DNA from: Lachnospiraceae bacterium
Lineage (GTDB): Bacteria; Bacillota; Clostridia; Lachnospirales; Lachnospiraceae
Assembly: GCA_902363445.1 (NCBI GenBank)
Contig: CABJAB010000002.1
Span: 124,001-188,000 of the forward strand
Direction: 5' to 3'
DNA length: 64,000 nt
This document shows, piece after piece, positions 33,642 to 42,201 of the stretch (positions within the stretch are counted from its first letter, which is position 1; each line of letters starts with the position of its first letter). A model generated the notes under the pieces. The model did not search any database and was not told where the DNA came from. It worked only from the letters and a program-made list of their open reading frames with translations. A program made the translations under genes and the position numbers.

Positions 33642-34043
33642 ATGAGCATCGTATTTGACAAAAGCCTGGTCACAGGCAGCGAAATGATAGATACACAGCA
33701 TCGGGAGCTGATCGACCGCATCAATAAACTGGTGGACAGCTGTGCGAAAGGAAAAGAGAAGAATGTGGCAGTCCAGACTCTGGATTTCCTGATGGATTAT
33801 ACAGTATTTCATTTTTCCGCGGAGGAAAAGCTGCAGGAGGAGTCTGGATATCCGGATGTCAAGAGCCATAAAGAACAGCATGCTCAGTTTGCGAAGGCAA
33901 TCGAAGAGCTGAGAGAAATGCTGGAGGAAGAAGAAGGACCTACAGATGCGTTTGTGGCGGCTGTGAATAAAAACATTTCGGAATGGTTCGTGAATCACAT
34001 TCAGGTATGGGACAAAAAAGTGGCACAATACGTCAATAAATAA
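33642..34043 (+). CDS. Bacteriohemerythrin
   Basis: 133 residues from ATG 33642; an in-frame ATG 24 bases earlier overlaps the ribosome binding site GGGAGG (33626-33631) and is less likely. Diiron ligands appear in MIDTQHRELIDRINKL, TVFHFSAEE and KSHKEQHAQFA, then WFVNHIQVWDKK. This is the H...HxxxE...HxxxH...HxxxxD pattern of hemerythrins. It binds oxygen, and here it probably delivers O2 to, or buffers it for, the flavodiiron protein. Confidence 0.93.
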   Translation: MSIVFDKSLVTGSEMIDTQHRELIDRINKLVDSCAKGKEKNVAVQTLDFLMDYTVFHFSAEEKLQEESGYPDVKSHKEQHAQFAKAIEELREMLEEEEGPTDAFVAAVNKNISEWFVNHIQVWDKKVAQYVNK

Positions 34044-34058
34044 AAAGGAAATAGCGCG

Positions 34059-36587
34059 ATGAAAACAATGGAACTGAGGAAAGACTTTTACTGGACCGGC
34101 ATTGTGGATGACAAACTCCGGGTATTCGATATCATCATGGAGACGGAGTTCGGGACCACCTATAATTCGTACATTATGAAAACAGGCGGGCATACCATTC
34201 TGTTTGAGACGGCAAAAGAGAAGTTTTATGAGGATTATCTGGAAAAACTCAGAGAGCTTACAGATATAGACAAAATAGATTATCTGGTGGTGAACCATAC
34301 GGAACCGGATCACGCCGGCAGTGTGGAACGGCTTCTGGATCTGAATCCGGGCCTGAAGATCATTGCTACGGGGTGCGCTCTCAGCTTCCTTAAGGAAATC
34401 GTCAATCGGGATTTCTGTGCCATCGCGGTAAAGGACAATGAAAAAATAAAGATTGGAGACAGGACTCTTCGTTTTCTGGTCGTCCCCAATCTCCATTGGC
34501 CGGATACGATGTACACTTATATTGAAGAAGAGCAGATTCTCGTGACCTGTGATTCCTTTGGCTCCCATTATGGATTCCAGGATGTCCTCGCCAGCAGGGT
34601 GACGGATCAGGAAGGCTATATGCGGGCTACCAAATATTATTTTGACTGCATCATCGGCCCGTTCAAACCGTTCATGCTGAACGCGCTGGAGCGGATTCGG
34701 GAGCTGGATATCTCGATGATCTGTACCGGTCACGGACCGGTCCTCGACACCAATATTGATTTCATGCTGAACACTTATGAAGAGTGGTGTACGGTAGTCA
34801 ATCCGAACAAAAAAAAGACGGTCATCATTCCATATGTAAGTGCATACGGTTATACCGAAGCTTTGGCGGAGATTATTACAAAAGGTATTAAAGACAGCGG
34901 GGATATCGAGGTCCGAAGCTATGATATGGTCACAGCGGATCAGGGGAAGGTATTGGAGGAGCTGGGATTTGCCGATGGGATTCTGTTCGGTACGCCTACC
35001 ATCGTAGGAGAAGCGCTTAAGCCTATCTGGGATCTGACCACCTCCATATTTGCGGGAACCCATGGCGGAAAGCTGGCCAGTGCCTTCGGAAGCTATGGCT
35101 GGAGCGGAGAGGGTGTCCCTCACATTATTGAGCGTTTGAAGCAGTTGCGGATGCGCGTTCCCGACGACGGCTTCCGGGTAAGATTTAAACCTGGCGAGGT
35201 GGATCGGATTGACGCTTATGAATACGGATATAATTTCGGATGCCTGCTTCAGGACAAAGAAAATCCCAAGAAGACGGGAGCCAGGAAATTGGTGAAATGC
35301 CTGGTCTGCGGCGCGATTTTTGACTCTTCCCTTGAAATCTGTCCGGTCTGCGGAGTGGGAAAAGAGAATTTCATATTTGTGGAAGAAACAGTTACGGATT
35401 TTAGCAGAAATACCAGGGATTTTTATGTGATCCTGGGGAATGGCGCCGCGGGATTCCATGCGGCAAAGGCGATTCGGGAAAGAGACAAGACCGGCTCTGT
35501 GATCCTCATTTCCAATGAGCCTTATAGTGCTTATAACCGGCCTATGCTCACAAAATCCATCATGTCTGAGCTTCAGGCCGACCAGCTGGCTATTGAAAAC
35601 GAGAGCTGGTACGAGGAAAACAATGTGGCCCAGATATTGGGCAGAGAAGTGGTGAAGATCGAGCCGGGCCAGAAGGAAGTTACTTTATCGGACGGGGAAA
35701 AATTCAAATATACCAAGCTGATTTATGCGTTGGGTTCCGAAAGCTTCATTCCGCCCATACCCGGCGCCGATAAACGGGAAGTGGTGGCAATACGCCGCCT
35801 GGAAGACACGAAGAAAGTAGCGGCTCTGCTTCCGGATGTAAAGCATGCGGTAGTGATTGGGGGCGGCGTATTAGGCCTTGAAGCGGCGTGGGAGCTCAAA
35901 AAGTCAAAATGTACGGTAACTGTACTGGAGTTGGCGCCTCAGCTGATGGGGCGTCAGCTGGACGAGGCCGCCGGTGATCTGCTGAAAGCGGTCAGTGAAA
36001 GCTGCGGTATATCCATTCATACGGGCGTACAGATAAGCGCGATCGAGGGCGACGGTACAGTAACAGGCGTAAAGCTGGGCGACGGTACGGTGATTCCGGC
36101 GGAGCTGGTCATCATTTCCTGCGGAGTCCGCGCAAATACGCAGCTTGCCAAATCCATTGGTATGGAGACGGAACAGGCCGTTGTGGTAAATGAGCGGATG
36201 GAGACCAGCATTCCCGATATTTTTGCATGCGGGGATTGTGCTCAGTATCAAGGCATCAATTACGCTATCTGGCCTCAGGCGTCAGAGCAGGGAAAGGTAG
36301 CGGGAGCAAACGCTGTAGGAGAAAAACTGGCCTATACGACAGTTCCTGCCGCGCTGACCTTTAACGGTATGAATACTTCCCTCTATGCCATCGGTGACAA
36401 CGGCAAGAACCCGAATCTGGTGTACAGGACCGTGGAATTCAAGGATATGGGAAGAAAGCAGTATGAGAAGTATTATTTTCTGAATAACAAGCTCTGCGGC
36501 GTGATCCTGATCGGAGATACCTCTAAGATGGCGGCGCTTACAGAGGCTGTGGAAAAGAGAAAAAGCTTCCGGGAATTATTTTCCTGA
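34059..36587 (+). CDS. Class F flavodiiron protein (diiron-flavodoxin-rubredoxin-NADH oxidoreductase fusion)
   Basis: 842 residues, four domains in order. The metallo-beta-lactamase-like diiron domain (1-250) has all ligands: His80-x-Glu82-x-Asp84-His85, His146, Asp165 and His225. A flavodoxin domain (about 255-400; VSAYGYTEALA) binds FMN. A rubredoxin domain (about 415-450) has CLVCG and CPVCG. From about 455 there is an FAD/NAD(P)H rubredoxin reductase domain (LGNGAAGFHAAKAI, VIGGGVLGLEAAWEL, FACGDCA). It can therefore take electrons from NADH to reduce O2 or NO in one chain. This architecture is known as class F. It is last in the rubredoxin-hemerythrin operon. Confidence 0.95.
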   Translation: MKTMELRKDFYWTGIVDDKLRVFDIIMETEFGTTYNSYIMKTGGHTILFETAKEKFYEDYLEKLRELTDIDKIDYLVVNHTEPDHAGSVERLLDLNPGLKIIATGCALSFLKEIVNRDFCAIAVKDNEKIKIGDRTLRFLVVPNLHWPDTMYTYIEEEQILVTCDSFGSHYGFQDVLASRVTDQEGYMRATKYYFDCIIGPFKPFMLNALERIRELDISMICTGHGPVLDTNIDFMLNTYEEWCTVVNPNKKKTVIIPYVSAYGYTEALAEIITKGIKDSGDIEVRSYDMVTADQGKVLEELGFADGILFGTPTIVGEALKPIWDLTTSIFAGTHGGKLASAFGSYGWSGEGVPHIIERLKQLRMRVPDDGFRVRFKPGEVDRIDAYEYGYNFGCLLQDKENPKKTGARKLVKCLVCGAIFDSSLEICPVCGVGKENFIFVEETVTDFSRNTRDFYVILGNGAAGFHAAKAIRERDKTGSVILISNEPYSAYNRPMLTKSIMSELQADQLAIENESWYEENNVAQILGREVVKIEPGQKEVTLSDGEKFKYTKLIYALGSESFIPPIPGADKREVVAIRRLEDTKKVAALLPDVKHAVVIGGGVLGLEAAWELKKSKCTVTVLELAPQLMGRQLDEAAGDLLKAVSESCGISIHTGVQISAIEGDGTVTGVKLGDGTVIPAELVIISCGVRANTQLAKSIGMETEQAVVVNERMETSIPDIFACGDCAQYQGINYAIWPQASEQGKVAGANAVGEKLAYTTVPAALTFNGMNTSLYAIGDNGKNPNLVYRTVEFKDMGRKQYEKYYFLNNKLCGVILIGDTSKMAALTEAVEKRKSFRELFS

Positions 36588-36609
36588 TGGAATGAAACAG
36601 TATCAGTTT

Positions 36610-36646
36610 GTCCTGCAAGTTGACCAATGACTTGCAGGACTTTTTT
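36610..36646 (+). terminator. Terminator of the flavodiiron operon
   Basis: GTCCTGCAAGT and ACTTGCAGGAC around TGACCAATG, followed by TTTTTT. Confidence 0.9.
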
Positions 36647-36738
36647 CGTAGAATTTCTTAAGACCATATGATAAAATGTATGAAGAAAGACGGACGTATC
36701 CGTCAGGCGGATAAGTATATTGAAAGAGGTGAGGTAAG

Positions 36739-38097
36739 TTGAAGAAGACGGAAACAAATGAAGACGTATTTGAAAAGTTGCCTGTCCCATCAGCGCTGAG
36801 AGTAATGGTTGTTCCTACGATCATAAGTCAGATTATTGTGCTGGTATATAATATGGCAGACACATTTTATGTGGGAAGAACGAATAACCCCTATATGGTG
36901 GCGGGGACTTCTCTGATCCTCCCTATTTTTAATATTACACTGTGCCTTGCAAGCCTTACAGGAGTTGGCGGAGGGGCACTGATCTCAAGACTGCTCGGGA
37001 AAAATATGGAGGCTGAAGCAAAAAAGGTCAGCGCCTTTTCCCTTTATCTCTCCATATTTGTGGCGGCATTATTTTCAGTGATGACGGCGATATTTATGAG
37101 GCCGTTACTGAATATACTCGGCGCGGGAGAAAATACGTTTCAGTATGCCAGACAGTACGCCGTCTGTGTCATCGTTCTAGGCGGTATTCCGACGGTTTTG
37201 TCAAATGTTATGTCTAATTTAATACGCAGTACCGGCCGGTCAAGGGAAGCCGGTATAGGAATCGCTTTAGGGGGGCTTTTAAACATTGTGTTAGATCCTC
37301 TCTTTATGTTTGTCTTTTTGCCAAATGGTCATGAAGTGCTTGGAGTCGGCATTGCGACCTGTCTTTCCAACAGTATTGCCTGCATTTATTTTCTGGTGGT
37401 TCTGTTTCGTATCAGAGAACGTTCTGTCGTTACATTCAGCCTGAAATCCGGGATGCCGAAAAAGGAGAATGTCGCCGCGGTCTTTGCCGTGGGGATTCCG
37501 TCTGCCGTCGCGACATTGTTATTTGATCTGGATTATGTTGTGGTAGACCGGCTGATGGTTTCCTACAGCGATCTGGCTCTGGCCTCCATCGGAATCGTCC
37601 TTAAGGTGGAAAGACTGCCCTTGAATGTTGGAATTGGGATCTGTCAGGGAATGATGCCGCTCGTGGCATATAACTTTGCGGCGAAGAACCAGAAGCGCAT
37701 GGAAGATGTCATCCGGATTTCCCGAAGGATGGGGCTTTTGATAGCGGGGATGTGCATTGTCTTATACGAGTTATTCGCAGTTTATCTGGTGAGGTTCTTT
37801 ATATCGGATGTCCAAACGATTGAAATGGCCGCGAAGTTTCTCAGAATAAGAGTGCTGGCCACGCCGCTCATGTTTTTATGCTTTTATACCGTGCATTTAT
37901 TTCAGGCATTCGGTATGGGAAATAAGGCCTTATTTTTGGGAGTGACGCGATGGGTGGTTTTTAATATTCCCATGCTTTTTTTCTTGAATGCTGTGTTCGG
38001 CATGTTCGGGATCGTGTGGTCCCAGGTGACGGCGGATACACTTTCGGTGCTCATGTCCTTTTATATATATCATCGATATAGGCCGCGCTTTTTATAA
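36739..38097 (+). CDS. MATE-family efflux transporter
   Basis: 452 residues from TTG 36739, after GAGGTGAGG. About 12 membrane segments. ADTFYVGRTNNPYMVAG and the middle repeats (GIGIALGGLLNIVLDPLFMF) are family signatures. By family knowledge it exports drugs or organic cations with sodium or protons; the substrate is unknown. Its gene stands alone. A second MATE gene is at 59924 and is only distantly similar. Confidence 0.93.
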   Translation: MKKTETNEDVFEKLPVPSALRVMVVPTIISQIIVLVYNMADTFYVGRTNNPYMVAGTSLILPIFNITLCLASLTGVGGGALISRLLGKNMEAEAKKVSAFSLYLSIFVAALFSVMTAIFMRPLLNILGAGENTFQYARQYAVCVIVLGGIPTVLSNVMSNLIRSTGRSREAGIGIALGGLLNIVLDPLFMFVFLPNGHEVLGVGIATCLSNSIACIYFLVVLFRIRERSVVTFSLKSGMPKKENVAAVFAVGIPSAVATLLFDLDYVVVDRLMVSYSDLALASIGIVLKVERLPLNVGIGICQGMMPLVAYNFAAKNQKRMEDVIRISRRMGLLIAGMCIVLYELFAVYLVRFFISDVQTIEMAAKFLRIRVLATPLMFLCFYTVHLFQAFGMGNKALFLGVTRWVVFNIPMLFFLNAVFGMFGIVWSQVTADTLSVLMSFYIYHRYRPRFL

Positions 38098-38163
38098 AAC
38101 GCCGGATGTTTCGTTTCCTTGCCTCATACATAAAAACCGCTGGAGCTGGATAAATCTGGATGA

Positions 38164-38231
38164 GAACAAATGTTCGAAAACAACTTGCCTTTCCGATTGT
38201 TAGATGCTATACTGAAACAGAACATATATTC
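38164..38231 (+). promoter_or_regulatory. Promoter flanked by two LexA (SOS) boxes
   Basis: GAACAAATGTTC (38164-38175) is a perfect GAAC-N4-GTTC SOS box of the Firmicutes type. GAACATATATTC (38220-38231) is a one-base variant. Between them are TTGCCT (38185-38190) and TATACT (38208-38213), a 17-bp-spaced promoter; the second box covers the start site. LexA bound to either would block transcription of the radical-SAM gene at 38252, so DNA damage should induce it. Confidence 0.78.
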
Positions 38232-38251
38232 GAATTCGGGAGGCGCTTTTT

Positions 38252-39781
38252 ATGGAAATCGGACAGGGGACGATGGAGCTAACGGAAAAATTGAGGATTT
38301 TATCAGACGCGGCGAAGTATGACGCGGCCTGTACTTCCAGCGGTGTGGATCGGCCCGGAAAACCGGGGGCGCTGGGGAATGCATCGGCAGCCGGCATATG
38401 CCACAGCTTCGCATCGGACGGGCGCTGCATCTCGCTTCTCAAGATCCTTCTGACCAACCATTGCATTTATGACTGTAAATACTGCATCAACCGGCGTTCC
38501 AACGACGTGGAGCGCGCGGCGTTCACGCCGGATGAAGTATGTGCGCTGACGATAGAATTTTATCGGAGAAATTATATAGAAGGGCTTTTTTTGAGTTCCG
38601 GCGTCATGAAATCTCCCGACCATACTATGGCACAGGTATATGAAGTTTTATATAAGCTGCGGGAGGTACACCAGTTTCGGGGATATATCCATGTGAAAGC
38701 CATTCCGGGCGCGGATGCGGCATTGATAGACCAGATAGGCCTTTTGGCGGACCGGATGAGCATCAATCTGGAGCTTCCGACGGCGGAGAGCCTCCGTTCC
38801 CTAGCGCCTCATAAGAGCAGGCAGACGATATTAGGTCCCATGCGGCAGATCCAGGCGGGGATCGTGGATTCCAGACTGTCCATGGGCCAGACGGCCAGGC
38901 TTGAAAGGGCTTATGGAGCAAAGAGCTTTTCCAACGGCATTTTCCGGCTGGGAGAGGAACAGAGGGATGGACTGAGCGGAAGAGCGGGCCATGTCATAGA
39001 TGGGAGAGATCTGAGCGCTGGTCCGGCCTTGGAAGGATATGGCGGTAGAAGAGGACTGGTGAGGCGGGAAAGAAATGAAATACGTACGTACGTCCCGGCG
39101 GGACAGAGCACGCAGATCATCGTGGGCGCCACCCCGGAGAGTGATTATCATATGATGATGGTGACACAGGCCTTGTACCAGAAATATGATTTGAAGCGAG
39201 TGTTTTTTTCTGCCTATGTGGGGATCAACGAAGACAGCGCCCTGCCCGCGCCGGGGGAAAAGCCGCCGCTCCTGCGTGAGCATCGGCTCTACCAGGCCGA
39301 CTGGCTGCTTCGGTTTTACGGTTTTCAGGCAGAAGAGCTTCTGTCGGAGGACAAGCCCAATTTCAATGTTTTCCTGGATCCTAAATGCGACTGGGCAGTC
39401 CGCCATCTGGAGTATTTTCCGGTGGAGATCAATCTGGCAGCCTATGAGCTGCTGCTGCGGGTACCGGGGATTGGAGCGAAATCAGCGCGCCGTATCATAC
39501 AGGCGAGAAGAATGGGGAAGCTCGATTTTCCGGATCTAAAAAAGCTGGGAGTGGTCCTCAAGCGCGCCCATTATTTTATTACCTGCGGCGGCAGGCAGAT
39601 GTATCCGGTGAAATTAGAGGAAAACCGGATCACAGCCGGGCTGATCAGCGACAGTCAGAAAAAGAACTGGCAGATCGAGCACCAGGAGAGCTTTCGGCAG
39701 CTGAGCCTGTTCGATGATATGAGGCTGGAGATCCCGCCCACAGTGGAGGATTTTCGGAAAGCGGCGGTTGGGCAGCTGTAG
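38252..39781 (+). CDS. Radical-SAM DNA modification/repair protein (TIGR03916-type)
   Basis: 509 residues from ATG 38252 (GGGAGG in front). The radical SAM cluster motif CIYDCKYC lies at residues 71-78; the C-terminal third has a helix-hairpin-helix DNA-binding motif (LLLRVPGIGAKSARRIIQAR). Together they define the putative DNA modification/repair radical SAM family, often linked to uracil-DNA glycosylase-like genes. A stretch of about 70 residues (roughly 215-285), rich in Gly/Arg/Ser, lies between QTILGPMRQIQ and the conserved YVPAGQSTQIIVGATPE, and looks like an insertion relative to the family's usual length of about 420. LexA boxes stand upstream. Operon with the next gene. Confidence 0.88.
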   Translation: MEIGQGTMELTEKLRILSDAAKYDAACTSSGVDRPGKPGALGNASAAGICHSFASDGRCISLLKILLTNHCIYDCKYCINRRSNDVERAAFTPDEVCALTIEFYRRNYIEGLFLSSGVMKSPDHTMAQVYEVLYKLREVHQFRGYIHVKAIPGADAALIDQIGLLADRMSINLELPTAESLRSLAPHKSRQTILGPMRQIQAGIVDSRLSMGQTARLERAYGAKSFSNGIFRLGEEQRDGLSGRAGHVIDGRDLSAGPALEGYGGRRGLVRRERNEIRTYVPAGQSTQIIVGATPESDYHMMMVTQALYQKYDLKRVFFSAYVGINEDSALPAPGEKPPLLREHRLYQADWLLRFYGFQAEELLSEDKPNFNVFLDPKCDWAVRHLEYFPVEINLAAYELLLRVPGIGAKSARRIIQARRMGKLDFPDLKKLGVVLKRAHYFITCGGRQMYPVKLEENRITAGLISDSQKKNWQIEHQESFRQLSLFDDMRLEIPPTVEDFRKAAVGQL

Positions 39782-39790
39782 GAGACGGTT

Positions 39791-40579
39791 ATGGAAGACA
39801 GAAAGGAAGCGATGAATATGAAAGGGTTCTTATGTGAGGACACGGTCGAGGGCATATTCACAGGGGTATTTGACGCCTGGGTTTCTGGAATGGAGATAGG
39901 ACATGAGAACGTCAGACTGTTTCTGAAAAGGCAGTATGAGCCGGAGCTGTTTTTTGAATATGAAGAAGTATTTCCCGATGAGGATAAAGCGGAGAAAGTA
40001 GCACGTACCATCCGTAAGAAAATATCCGGTGAAGCGTTCCGCAGAGTTTACCGGACCGCCATGTCCTCTCAGCCGGACCGGGCCGACGCCATCTACCGTT
40101 TTCTGATGGAAGGATTCCGCTATAAGGAGGATACCCTTCGGATGCTGCAGCTTCCGGCAGTCGGCCGCGTGTTTGAGCTGGCCCGGAAAGTGGCGAATGA
40201 AGCGCACCTTTTTCTGGAATTCGTCCGGTTTGAACAATTGAAAAACGGCGTTTTGTTTGCGGTCATCGCGCCGAAAAGCAATGTGTTGACTCTCGTTGCC
40301 CCTCATTTTGAGGACCGGTTTTCAGGAGAGAACTGGATCATATACGATGAGACGAGGGCGCTGGCTGCCGTCCATGAAGCTTTGAAGCCTTATGCGCTTG
40401 CCCGGCTTACAGAGGAACAGGCGGGCGTTTTTCTGGACAGAAATAAGGAAAACGACGGATATACGGATTTATGGAAGGTGTTTTTTAATACCATTGGAAT
40501 CGAGGACAGGAAAAATCACCGCTGCCAGAGGACGATGATGCCGCTGTGGTACCGAAAGCATATGACGGAATTTTTGTGA
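39791..40579 (+). CDS. TIGR03915-type putative DNA repair partner protein
   Basis: 262 residues. It starts 9 bases after the radical SAM gene, the usual partner arrangement of this two-gene system. The N-terminal ALKRQ-like region and the ARKVANEAHLFLEFVRFEQL and APHFEDRFSGENWIIYDETR segments match the DUF4130/TIGR03915 family, described as a probable DNA metabolism protein. In some bacteria this domain is fused to a uracil-DNA glycosylase; no such glycosylase gene is in this window. Biochemical function unknown; damage-inducible expression is inferred from the LexA boxes. Confidence 0.82.
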   Translation: MEDRKEAMNMKGFLCEDTVEGIFTGVFDAWVSGMEIGHENVRLFLKRQYEPELFFEYEEVFPDEDKAEKVARTIRKKISGEAFRRVYRTAMSSQPDRADAIYRFLMEGFRYKEDTLRMLQLPAVGRVFELARKVANEAHLFLEFVRFEQLKNGVLFAVIAPKSNVLTLVAPHFEDRFSGENWIIYDETRALAAVHEALKPYALARLTEEQAGVFLDRNKENDGYTDLWKVFFNTIGIEDRKNHRCQRTMMPLWYRKHMTEFL

Positions 40580-40624
40580 AGGAGCTAAAATTTTTCGATG
40601 ATTATAGTAAGAATCCAGGGGATA

Positions 40625-40633
40625 TGATATAAT
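40625..40633 (+). promoter_or_regulatory. Extended -10 promoter of deoC-cdd
   Basis: TGATATAAT is an extended -10 box with a weak -35 region, 70 bases before the deoC start. Confidence 0.5.
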
Positions 40634-40702
40634 AAGACGTAGCGCGAAAACGGCGGCCGAATATGCGGTTTCGCAAAGTGTCAGCTTGTGGGAGAGGAAT
40701 AT

Positions 40703-41359
40703 ATGAACAGAGAAGATATTTTAAAATGTGTGGATCATACTCTGCTGTCTCAGACAGCGACTTGGGAGGAGATAAAGATCATTTGTGACGATGCCGTCAC
40801 ATTTGGCACGGCATCTGTCTGCATACCTCCTTCTTATGTAAAGCGTGTTAAGGAATATGTGGGAGACCGTATGGCAGTCTGTACGGTGATCGGATTTCCG
40901 AATGGGTATAATACGACAGCGGTAAAGGTGTTTGAAACAAAGGAAGCCTTAAAGGAAGGGGCCGATGAGATTGATATGGTCATAAACCTGGGCGATGTGA
41001 AGGACGGTAGGCTTGACGATATAAGGGACGAGATACGGGCGGTCAAGGATGCCTGCGGAGATAAGATCCTTAAAGTGATCGTGGAGACCTGTCTGTTATC
41101 TGAGGAAGAGAAATCTGCACTCTGCAAAATCGTGACGGAGGCAGGAGCCGATTACATTAAGACGTCCACTGGGTTTTCTGTGTCAGGAGCCACCTTCGCT
41201 GATGTGGAACTGTTTTCCCGCCATGTGGGAGACGGTGTGAAGATCAAAGCGGCAGGAGGGATCGGTTCTTTTGACGATGCGGAACGTTTTATCACGCTGG
41301 GGGCGAGCCGCCTGGGCACAAGCCGTCTGGTAAAGATAGTAAAAAGTGAGAGGGAATGA
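40703..41359 (+). CDS. deoC: Deoxyribose-phosphate aldolase
   Basis: 218 residues from ATG 40703; the GTG at 40688 is part of the ribosome binding site GGGAGAGG. The Schiff-base lysine lies in YIKTSTGF, with VIGFPNG and [15 protein letters not shown] before it and KAAGGIGSF after it. It splits deoxyribose-5-phosphate into glyceraldehyde-3-phosphate and acetaldehyde, the last step of deoxynucleoside breakdown. It is followed directly by cdd, so together they form a nucleoside-salvage pair. Confidence 0.96.
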   Translation: MNREDILKCVDHTLLSQTATWEEIKIICDDAVTFGTASVCIPPSYVKRVKEYVGDRMAVCTVIGFPNGYNTTAVKVFETKEALKEGADEIDMVINLGDVKDGRLDDIRDEIRAVKDACGDKILKVIVETCLLSEEEKSALCKIVTEAGADYIKTSTGFSVSGATFADVELFSRHVGDGVKIKAAGGIGSFDDAERFITLGASRLGTSRLVKIVKSERE

Positions 41360-41393
41360 TTTCTTTTGCAGAAAAATCATGGGGAAAGAAAAA

Positions 41394-41834
41394 ATGAAGG
41401 GTATGAAACTGAAGGGGATCGAACCGGACAAGCTCAGGAGTTTGATTGGACGAGCGATGGAGCAGCTGGCTTTATCTTATGCGCCATATTCCCACTTTCA
41501 TGTGGCGGCGGCTCTGCTGTGTGAGGACGGGACGGTATATACCGGCTGTAATATCGAGAATGCTTCCTATTCCGCGACAAACTGTGCGGAGAGGACGGCT
41601 TTCTTTAAAGCGGTGAGCGAAGGGAAAAGAACGTTTTCCTGTATTGTCATTGCAGGAGGCCGGGACGGAAAGACAGTGGAGTACTGCCCTCCCTGCGGAG
41701 TCTGCCGTCAGGTAATGCGGGAATTCTGTGAACCTTCCAAATTCCAGGTGGTCCTGGCCAGATCTTTGGAGGATTATAAGGTGTTTTTGCTGGAAGAGCT
41801 TCTGCCGGAAAGCTTCGGTCCCGAGACCCTCTAA
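41394..41834 (+). CDS. cdd: Cytidine deaminase
   Basis: 146 residues from ATG 41394; ATG 41379 and 41403 are alternatives, and none has a strong ribosome binding site. The zinc site is complete: NCAERTAFF (C-A-E) and CPPCGVCRQVM (PCxxC), with CNIENASYS before it. It turns cytidine and deoxycytidine into uridine and deoxyuridine. It starts 35 bases after deoC and is the last gene before the 6S RNA. Confidence 0.94.
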   Translation: MKGMKLKGIEPDKLRSLIGRAMEQLALSYAPYSHFHVAAALLCEDGTVYTGCNIENASYSATNCAERTAFFKAVSEGKRTFSCIVIAGGRDGKTVEYCPPCGVCRQVMREFCEPSKFQVVLARSLEDYKVFLLEELLPESFGPETL

Positions 41835-41861
41835 AACTGTGTATTTTGGCAGAAATTGCCC

Positions 41862-41890
41862 TTGTCAGATAGCACCTTCTGGTATATAAT
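41862..41890 (+). promoter_or_regulatory. 6S RNA promoter
   Basis: TTGTCA (41862-41867) and a consensus TATAAT (41885-41890) with a 17-bp spacer. Confidence 0.8.
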
Positions 41891-41897
41891 AGCTAAT

Positions 41898-42100
41898 AGA
41901 ATTGAAGAGAAGAACCACCTGGAATGTTCGACCATCCTGTATGTTTTGAACCTACAGAGTGTAAAACGGGATTCCAATATCAGTGAGTGGATGTCGGGCC
42001 TCCTTTGAGTGGATGGCAGAAACTCATTTGCGGTTGCCCACCTAGCGAGGGCTAGGAATCAAAAATGCAGGAACCGGCATTTCGGGGGAATACGAAAGAT
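41898..42100 (+). ncRNA. ssrS: 6S RNA
   Basis: A non-coding stretch of about 200 nt between a consensus promoter and a terminator. The closing stem is CCTGGAATGTT (41919-41929) with GGCATTTCGGG (42076-42086), 11 pairs including wobbles. This resembles the 5' CTGAGATGTTCG and 3' GGCATCTCGGAG of E. coli 6S RNA. Between them are a long irregular hairpin and the unpaired TTTTGAACCTAC region that would form the central bubble. 6S RNA mimics an open promoter and holds RNA polymerase with the main sigma factor in stationary phase. The 5' end is set from the promoter. Confidence 0.8.
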
Positions 42101-42103
42101 GCA

Positions 42104-42139
42104 GACAGCATATTATCTTATGATAATATGCTGTCTTTT
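42104..42139 (+). terminator. 6S RNA terminator
   Basis: ACAGCATATTATC and GATAATATGCTGT around TTAT, followed by CTTTTGTT. Confidence 0.9.
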
Positions 42140-42201
42140 GTTATGCCGTTAAAAAGAGCGTTAGCCGGCAGCGAAAAAAAAGCGGATGAGGGAGGAGAAA
42201 T

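Noticed and set aside
33471..35459. 662-codon minus-strand frame
   Set aside because: It lies antisense to hemerythrin and flavodiiron genes, whose domains and catalytic residues are complete; it is a frame shadow with no recognisable domain.
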